Made by a program: the position numbers and the translations under genes | Shown: positions 59,722 to 64,000 of the stretch, one piece after another | How the letters are laid out: each line of letters opens with the position of its first letter | Position numbering within the stretch: the stretch's first letter is position 1 | The notes under the pieces: generated by a model | The model's input: the letters and a program-made list of their open reading frames with translations, nothing else | What the model was told of the DNA's origin: nothing | Databases searched by the model: none | NCBI RefSeq assembly: GCF_014203425.1 | Contig: NZ_JACHJC010000001.1 | Span: 3,684,001-3,748,000 of the forward strand | Reading direction: 5' to 3' | DNA: 64,000 nucleotides | Origin: Micromonospora echinospora | Lineage (GTDB): Bacteria > Actinomycetota > Actinomycetes > Mycobacteriales > Micromonosporaceae

Positions 59722-60489
59722 TCAGGGCTGCGGTGCTCGCCGCGCCAGGTGGACCGTGACGTCGGCGGTGACCTCGACCGTGCCGGGCAGGACGTCCCGG
59801 ACGCGGCGGAACACCTGTTCGCGTACCGGCGGCGGCAGTTCGAGATAGGCCGAGACGGTCGACAGGAGACCGACGAGGTCGTCGGCGCTCATGGGGATCC
59901 GGCGCTCGATCGCCGTCTGCCGCACGTCGGTGAACCACTCGGAGGCGCGCAGCTCGGTGCCGGGCCACTGCATCTCGGCCGCCGGTGACGTCCCGTCCGG
60001 CGACGGGATCTCGTCGTCGGCGAGGTACTCGGCGCGGGCGGCGGCGACCGCGTCGCGCAGGGCCGGGTCGGCCAGCCGCAGCGGCCCGCCGAACGAGGCG
60101 AACACACCATCGGGCGCCAGCAGCGCGGCCACCCGCTCCCATCGCCGGTCCGGGACCGTCCAGTGCAGCGCCGCCGCCGCGTACACCAGGTCGTGGCGCT
60201 CGCCGGCGGGCAACTCCTCGAACGCGGCCTGCCGGACCCGCACGTCGGCGGGCACGTGCCGGCGCAGCTCGGCGAGCATCGCGGCGTCCGGGTCGGTGGC
60301 GGTGACCGTGATGCCGCGCCGGGCGAACAGCCGGGTCGCCTTGCCGGTCCCGGCGCCGATCTCCAGCGCGGTCCGGACGGGCCTGCCCGCGTAGGCCAGC
60401 ACCAGATCGGCGAGTTCCTCCGGATAGCCGGGCCGGAACCGCTCGTACGCCTGCGCGGCCGCTCCGAAGCTCAACGCACGACCCGGCAT
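59722..60489 (-). CDS. class I SAM-dependent methyltransferase
   Basis: The 255-residue protein has SFGAAAQAYERFRPGYPEEL, motif I ALEIGAGTGKATRLFARRG and HDLVYAAAALHWT, the pattern of small-molecule methyltransferases related to trans-aconitate/UbiE types. GGGAGG lies nine bases before ATG 60489. Its stop is adjacent to that of the LysR gene. Confidence 0.87.
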   Translation of the reverse strand: MPGRALSFGAAAQAYERFRPGYPEELADLVLAYAGRPVRTALEIGAGTGKATRLFARRGITVTATDPDAAMLAELRRHVPADVRVRQAAFEELPAGERHDLVYAAAALHWTVPDRRWERVAALLAPDGVFASFGGPLRLADPALRDAVAAARAEYLADDEIPSPDGTSPAAEMQWPGTELRASEWFTDVRQTAIERRIPMSADDLVGLLSTVSAYLELPPPVREQVFRRVRDVLPGTVEVTADVTVHLARRAPQP

Positions 60490-60540
60490 GCCGAGCATCC
60501 TCCCACGGTCGTCCGTTCGTTCGCGGCTATCGTGCGCGGT

Positions 60541-61179
60541 GTGGGCGCACCCGGCTGGCTGGACGACACCCGTACCTCCTACGACACAGTGGCGTCCAGT
60601 TACGCCGACCTGCTGCGCGACGCCCTGGCGAACGAGCCGTTCCAGCGCGGCATCCTCATGCTCTTCGCCGAGCTGGTTCGGGCGCGGGGGAGCGGGCCGG
60701 TCGCGGACGTCGGCTGCGGGCCGGGCCGGATCACCCGGCATCTGCACGATCTGGGCCTGAGCGCGTTCGGCATCGACCTGTCACCGGCGATGATCGACCT
60801 GGCGCGGCGCGACCACCCGGGCCTGCGCTTCGAGGTGGGCTCGATGACCCGTCTCGACCTCACCGACGAGTGCCTGACCGGGTTGCTCGCCTGGTTCTCC
60901 CTGATCCACGTCCCGGACGACGAGGTGCCCGCCGTCCTCGCCGGATTCCACCGTGTGCTGCGGCCCGGCGGCGTCGTGCTGCTCGGATTCCACGCCGGTG
61001 ACGGCAGCCGGCTCAAGACACAGGGGTACGGCGGGCACCCGATGCGCGTCCACGCGCACCGCCGTCCACCGGGGCGGGTCGCGGCCTGGCTGACCGACGC
61101 CGGGTTCACCGTCGAGGCCGAGATGACGCATCGCCCCGCGCCGGACGTCGAGGGCGGATTCGTCTTCGCCCACCGGTGA
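60541..61179 (+). CDS. class I SAM-dependent methyltransferase
   Basis: The 212-residue protein has TRTSYDTVASSYADLL, motif I VADVGCGPGRITRHL and GLLAWFSLIHVPDDEVPAVL, a widespread actinomycete type. GTG 60541 is seven bases after TATCGT (60528-60533), so it is probably leaderless. It diverges from another methyltransferase 51 bases away. Confidence 0.87.
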   Translation: MGAPGWLDDTRTSYDTVASSYADLLRDALANEPFQRGILMLFAELVRARGSGPVADVGCGPGRITRHLHDLGLSAFGIDLSPAMIDLARRDHPGLRFEVGSMTRLDLTDECLTGLLAWFSLIHVPDDEVPAVLAGFHRVLRPGGVVLLGFHAGDGSRLKTQGYGGHPMRVHAHRRPPGRVAAWLTDAGFTVEAEMTHRPAPDVEGGFVFAHR

Positions 61180-61188
61180 CGTGCCGTC

Positions 61189-61958
61189 CTACGCGTCCGG
61201 GTCCCACGCCGCGATCCGGTCCAGTACGCGCCGGTCGCCCTCGATGGTGAGCGCGTCCAGCGGTATCCGGCCGTAGAAGGCCAGGCCAGTTCACCGGCGG
61301 TGGAACGGGCGGCGGTGTCGGCCGGGCCCGCATCGTCTCCGGCGGGCAGGCGGGTGACCTGTACGCCGTCGGGGGAGAGCCGCACGCGCCACCATCCGCC
61401 CTCGGTGACGTGGTAGTCGAGGACGGCGGGCTCGTACGGCCACGGCACAGTGGTCGCGCAGCAGGTGAACAGGAAGTCCTCCACACCGTCGAGGGCCACC
61501 TCGACCGGCAACGGCTGCGGTGCGCCCACTGTGAGCTGGGCGTCGTAGGTGTGCACCGCGATCTCCTGAAGCTGGTGCCGGGCGACGGCGCCACAGGTCT
61601 GCGGGGACTGCGACGTGTCCCACCACGTCCAGCAGCCACGATCGGGCCCGGCGTCGCGCAGCGCGACGAGCAACTGCTCGGTGGACTCGGCCAGCCAGTC
61701 CCGCAGCGCCGTACGCTTCCGGGGCGCGCCCGGACCGCCGGGCGCGGCCCGCCCGGGCGCCTCGGGGCCGGCGGCGACGGTGGCCGCCCAGGAGCGGCGT
61801 CCCTCGCCGATGTGCCGGGCCAGGTCGAACAGCGTCCACCCGGGACAGGTGGGCACCGGCGCGTCGAGGTCCGGCGCGGCGGCGACCGCGTCCCGGAACG
61901 CGGCCGACCGGTCGTCGATCAGCCGCAGCCGATCGGGAAACGTCAGGGGTTCGGTCAC
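61189..61958 (-). pseudogene. maleylpyruvate isomerase-family gene with C-terminal frameshift
   Basis: The product matches mycothiol-dependent maleylpyruvate isomerase-like proteins (DLDAPVPTCPGWTLFDLARH, HQLQEIAVHTYDAQL). At about 61283 the frame breaks: adding one C in a GCC-CTG context restores AFYGRIPLDALTIEGDRRVL and a TAG at 61189-61191, the expected family end. The shift may be a mutation or a homopolymer error. GTG 61958 overlaps the upstream P-loop gene stop as GTGA. Confidence 0.78.
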
Positions 61959-62521
61959 TCCGGCTGTCTACCACCGTCCCCGGGAGCCGGACAGCGAGTT
62001 TCGGCGCGCACGTGCGCGGCGACGGCGTCGGCGACCTGCTCGGGCGGGGCGGAGGCGTCGATCAGACGGGCGTCGGTCACCGACGCGAACGTGGCGAGCG
62101 CCCGGGCGGCGTGGTCGTGCCGCCAGCCGCGCGCGCCGGCCTCGACCTGATCGGCGTCGATGCGCTCGCGCAACCGGTCCTCGGGGAGCGTGAGCACGAC
62201 CTCGCGGACGTCGGCGCCCGCCTCGCGGATGCCGCCGAGGATCTCCGCGCGGTACGCCGGATCGAGCAGGCTCATCGGCACGATCCAGACGCCCCCGTGG
62301 TGTCGGTCCAGGCCGGTGACGGTCTGCACGACGAGGTGACGCCACAGCGGCAGGTCCTGGAAGTCGCCGGTCGGCGGGGTGACGAACGCGGTGAGCATCG
62401 AGCCGAGGAACTCCGGGTCGAACAGCCGCGCGTCCGGCAGCGCGCTCGTGAGCAGCCGTGCCGTGGTCGTCTTGCCGACGCCGAAAGCGCCGTTGAGCCA
62501 GACAATCATGGGCATGATCAT
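61955..62521 (-). CDS. TmrB-like P-loop kinase/ATPase
   Basis: The 188-residue protein starts with VWLNGAFGVGKTTTARLL (Walker A), followed by LFDPEFLGSML, resembling the TmrB tunicamycin-resistance family and related small nucleotide kinases. The start is one of three clustered ATGs (62521, 62515, 62509). It is translationally coupled to the isomerase-family gene. A resistance or small-molecule kinase role is only inferred. Confidence 0.8.
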   Translation of the reverse strand: MIMPMIVWLNGAFGVGKTTTARLLTSALPDARLFDPEFLGSMLTAFVTPPTGDFQDLPLWRHLVVQTVTGLDRHHGGVWIVPMSLLDPAYRAEILGGIREAGADVREVVLTLPEDRLRERIDADQVEAGARGWRHDHAARALATFASVTDARLIDASAPPEQVADAVAAHVRAETRCPAPGDGGRQPE

Positions 62522-62547
62522 GGCACGGGCGTTGCTAGCCTCATGCG

Positions 62548-63312
62548 GTGAGCTTCGATGTGGACGCTTCCGCGTACGGCCGGTCCATGGGCCGATTCGC
62601 CGAGGCGTTGGCGGTGCGCTTCGCCGACGCCGCGGGTGTCACGCCGGGGCAGCGGGCGCTTGACGTCGGGTGCGGGACCGGCGCGTTGACCGCGGAGCTG
62701 GTGGCACGGCTGGGCCCCGAGGTGGTGTCGGCCGTCGACCCGTCGGCGCCGTTCGTGGAGGCGGCCCGGGTACGCCTGCCGCAGGTGGAGATCAGGCGGG
62801 CGTCGGCCGAGCTGCTGCCGTTCCCAGACGGCGGCTTCGACGTCACCCTCGCCCAGCTCGTCGTGCACTTCATGACGGACCCGGTGGCCGGCCTGCGGGA
62901 GATGGCCCGGGTGACCCGCCCCGGGGGCGTGGTGGCGGCCTGCGTGTGGGACCACGCCGGCGGGCGCGGGCCGCTGACCGTGTTCTGGCAGGCGGTCCGG
63001 TCGCTCGACCCGGACGCGTACGACGAGTCGGGGCTCGCTGGGGCGCGGGAGGGCGACCTCGCCGACCTGTTCGCCGCCGCCGGTCTGCGGGACGTGCAGT
63101 CGTCCATGCTCACCGTCCGGGCGAGTTTCGCGAGCTTCGACCAGTGGTGGGAGCCGTACACGCTCGGGGTGGGCCCGGCCGGGGACCACGTCCAGCGGCT
63201 CGACGTCGCGGGCCGCGCGGCGTTGCGCGACAGGTGCGCGTCGCTGCTCGGCGACCGGTGGCCGGTGGAGGTGCCGGCCTCGGCCTGGACGGCGATCGGC
63301 CGGACGCGGTAG
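62548..63312 (+). CDS. class I SAM-dependent methyltransferase
   Basis: The 254-residue protein has ALDVGCGTGALTAELVARLG (motif I), ELLPFPDGGFDVTLAQLVVH and ARVTRPGGVVAACVWD (post motif), as in UbiE-like enzymes. TAGCCT (62536-62541) is six bases before GTG 62548, so the mRNA is probably leaderless. Only 26 bases separate it from the divergent P-loop gene. Confidence 0.88.
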   Translation: MSFDVDASAYGRSMGRFAEALAVRFADAAGVTPGQRALDVGCGTGALTAELVARLGPEVVSAVDPSAPFVEAARVRLPQVEIRRASAELLPFPDGGFDVTLAQLVVHFMTDPVAGLREMARVTRPGGVVAACVWDHAGGRGPLTVFWQAVRSLDPDAYDESGLAGAREGDLADLFAAAGLRDVQSSMLTVRASFASFDQWWEPYTLGVGPAGDHVQRLDVAGRAALRDRCASLLGDRWPVEVPASAWTAIGRTR

Positions 63313-63316
63313 GCGG

Positions 63317-64000
63317 TCAGTCGGCGAAGTCGACACCGGCCAGCGACACGCCCCGGTACGCGGCGAGGCGCTCGGCCTCCGCGACCACCGCGTCGCGGGT
63401 GCTGCCGGTGAGCTTGCGCCACGGCTGGACAGCGACGGTGAACGTCCGGCCGGACTTGCGGGGACGCCAGGCGCCGGCCAGCTCACCGTCGGCGAGCACC
63501 GCTCCGGGGCGGCCCAGCACCGGCCACAGTTCCTTGGCGCGGGCCGCGTCCGGCACCAGCGTCGCCCGGTCCTTCGCCTGGAGGAACAGGTCGAACGGGC
63601 CGAGCAGGCGGGTCGTCGTGGCGTCCGCCGACGCCAGCGCCGCCTCGTCGGCGGCGAGCAGCCAGCGCGTCTCACCGTCGACGCTCACCTCGACCGCGTC
63701 GCGCGGCCAGCGGGCCTTGACCTCCTTGACCGGGGCGTCGAGGTAGTCGGCGACGTGCTTCGGGGTGGCCGGGCCGAGCAGCCGCAGGTAGGCGCGGATG
63801 AGATCGAACCGGTCGCCGGGCGTGGCTGCCGGACGGAAGGCGCGGATGCGTTCCAGCACCGGCGGTGACGTGTCGAGCCGCAGCTCCAGCCCGGCGCGTA
63901 CGGCGGCCAGCCGGAACGGCATCTCGTAGAGGTGGGTCGCGTCGCAGGGACGGCAATGCCGCAGGTAGGGCTCGGGCATCAGCTCGGCGAGCCGCCCGGA
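63317..64000 (-). CDS. winged-helix DNA-binding protein, AlkZ/HTH_42 type (5' partial)
   Basis: The gene continues beyond base 64000, and 227 C-terminal codons are visible. The sequence shows YLRLLGPATPKHVADYLDAP (winged helix), WLLAADEAAL and LLGPFDLFLQAKDRATLVPD, as in HTH_42/YcaQ-AlkZ-type proteins, some of which are DNA glycosylases that unhook crosslinks. The N-terminal region with the catalytic QxQ-type motif is outside the window, so activity cannot be judged. Confidence 0.8.
   Translation of the reverse strand, partial: SGRLAELMPEPYLRHCRPCDATHLYEMPFRLAAVRAGLELRLDTSPPVLERIRAFRPAATPGDRFDLIRAYLRLLGPATPKHVADYLDAPVKEVKARWPRDAVEVSVDGETRWLLAADEAALASADATTTRLLGPFDLFLQAKDRATLVPDAARAKELWPVLGRPGAVLADGELAGAWRPRKSGRTFTVAVQPWRKLTGSTRDAVVAEAERLAAYRGVSLAGVDFAD

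Overview
The window is about 64 kb of very G+C-rich, gene-dense DNA from an actinomycete, most likely Micromonospora or a close relative (Micromonosporaceae). The evidence is strong third-position G/C bias, frequent GTG and TTG starts, many 4-base GTGA/ATGA gene overlaps, many starts lying 5-8 bases after a TANNNT-like -10 box (leaderless transcripts), and actinobacterial families such as a mycothiol-dependent maleylpyruvate isomerase relative, CGNR regulators and a DesA3-type desaturase pair. No rRNA, tRNA, CRISPR array, insertion sequence or prophage module was recognised.

Layout. 1-9.7 kb: end of a secreted GH95 fucosidase with a CBM2, a PIG-L deacetylase, then a nitrogen/amide block (YbdK-type ligase and glutamine synthetase on the minus strand; an NAGGN-type amidotransferase on the plus strand), a hairpin-shaped interspersed repeat and a kinase-like protein. 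9.7-14.4 kb: an Acg-type nitroreductase and a PucR-type regulator divergent from a ferredoxin reductase plus fatty acid desaturase pair. 14.6-20.1 kb: a deleted glycosyltransferase relic, two inverted repeats, an Ala-rich leader peptide with a hairpin before an alanyl-tRNA synthetase-like gene lacking editing and C-Ala domains, an AAA+ ATPase and a large acyl-CoA dehydrogenase.

20.1-26.0 kb is an accessory island whose first gene has visibly lower G+C: an OLD-type ATPase/TOPRIM nuclease, a coupled XRE regulator and HD nucleotidase, a divergent overlapping chain of three tiny Cys-containing proteins and a PyrE-like phosphoribosyltransferase, a GIY-YIG protein and a YunG-like protein. This is the best candidate for an undescribed system (defence or nucleotide control); that role is inference.

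26-64 kb is a typical actinomycete mosaic of one-to-three-gene units: regulators beside their likely targets (CGNR/MFS, AraC/DHFR-like, ArsR-SRPBCC fusion, a two-component system beside an exported serine-hydrolase fold lacking catalytic residues, TetR/SnoaL, PadR/membrane protein, HxlR/NmrA-like, LysR/MFS), plus hydrolases, VOC proteins and several methyltransferases. Four genes are disrupted: two by internal deletion (14.6 and 41.1 kb) and two by apparent one-base losses in short homopolymers (57.9 and 61.3 kb), which may be mutations or assembly errors. The last gene runs off the right edge.
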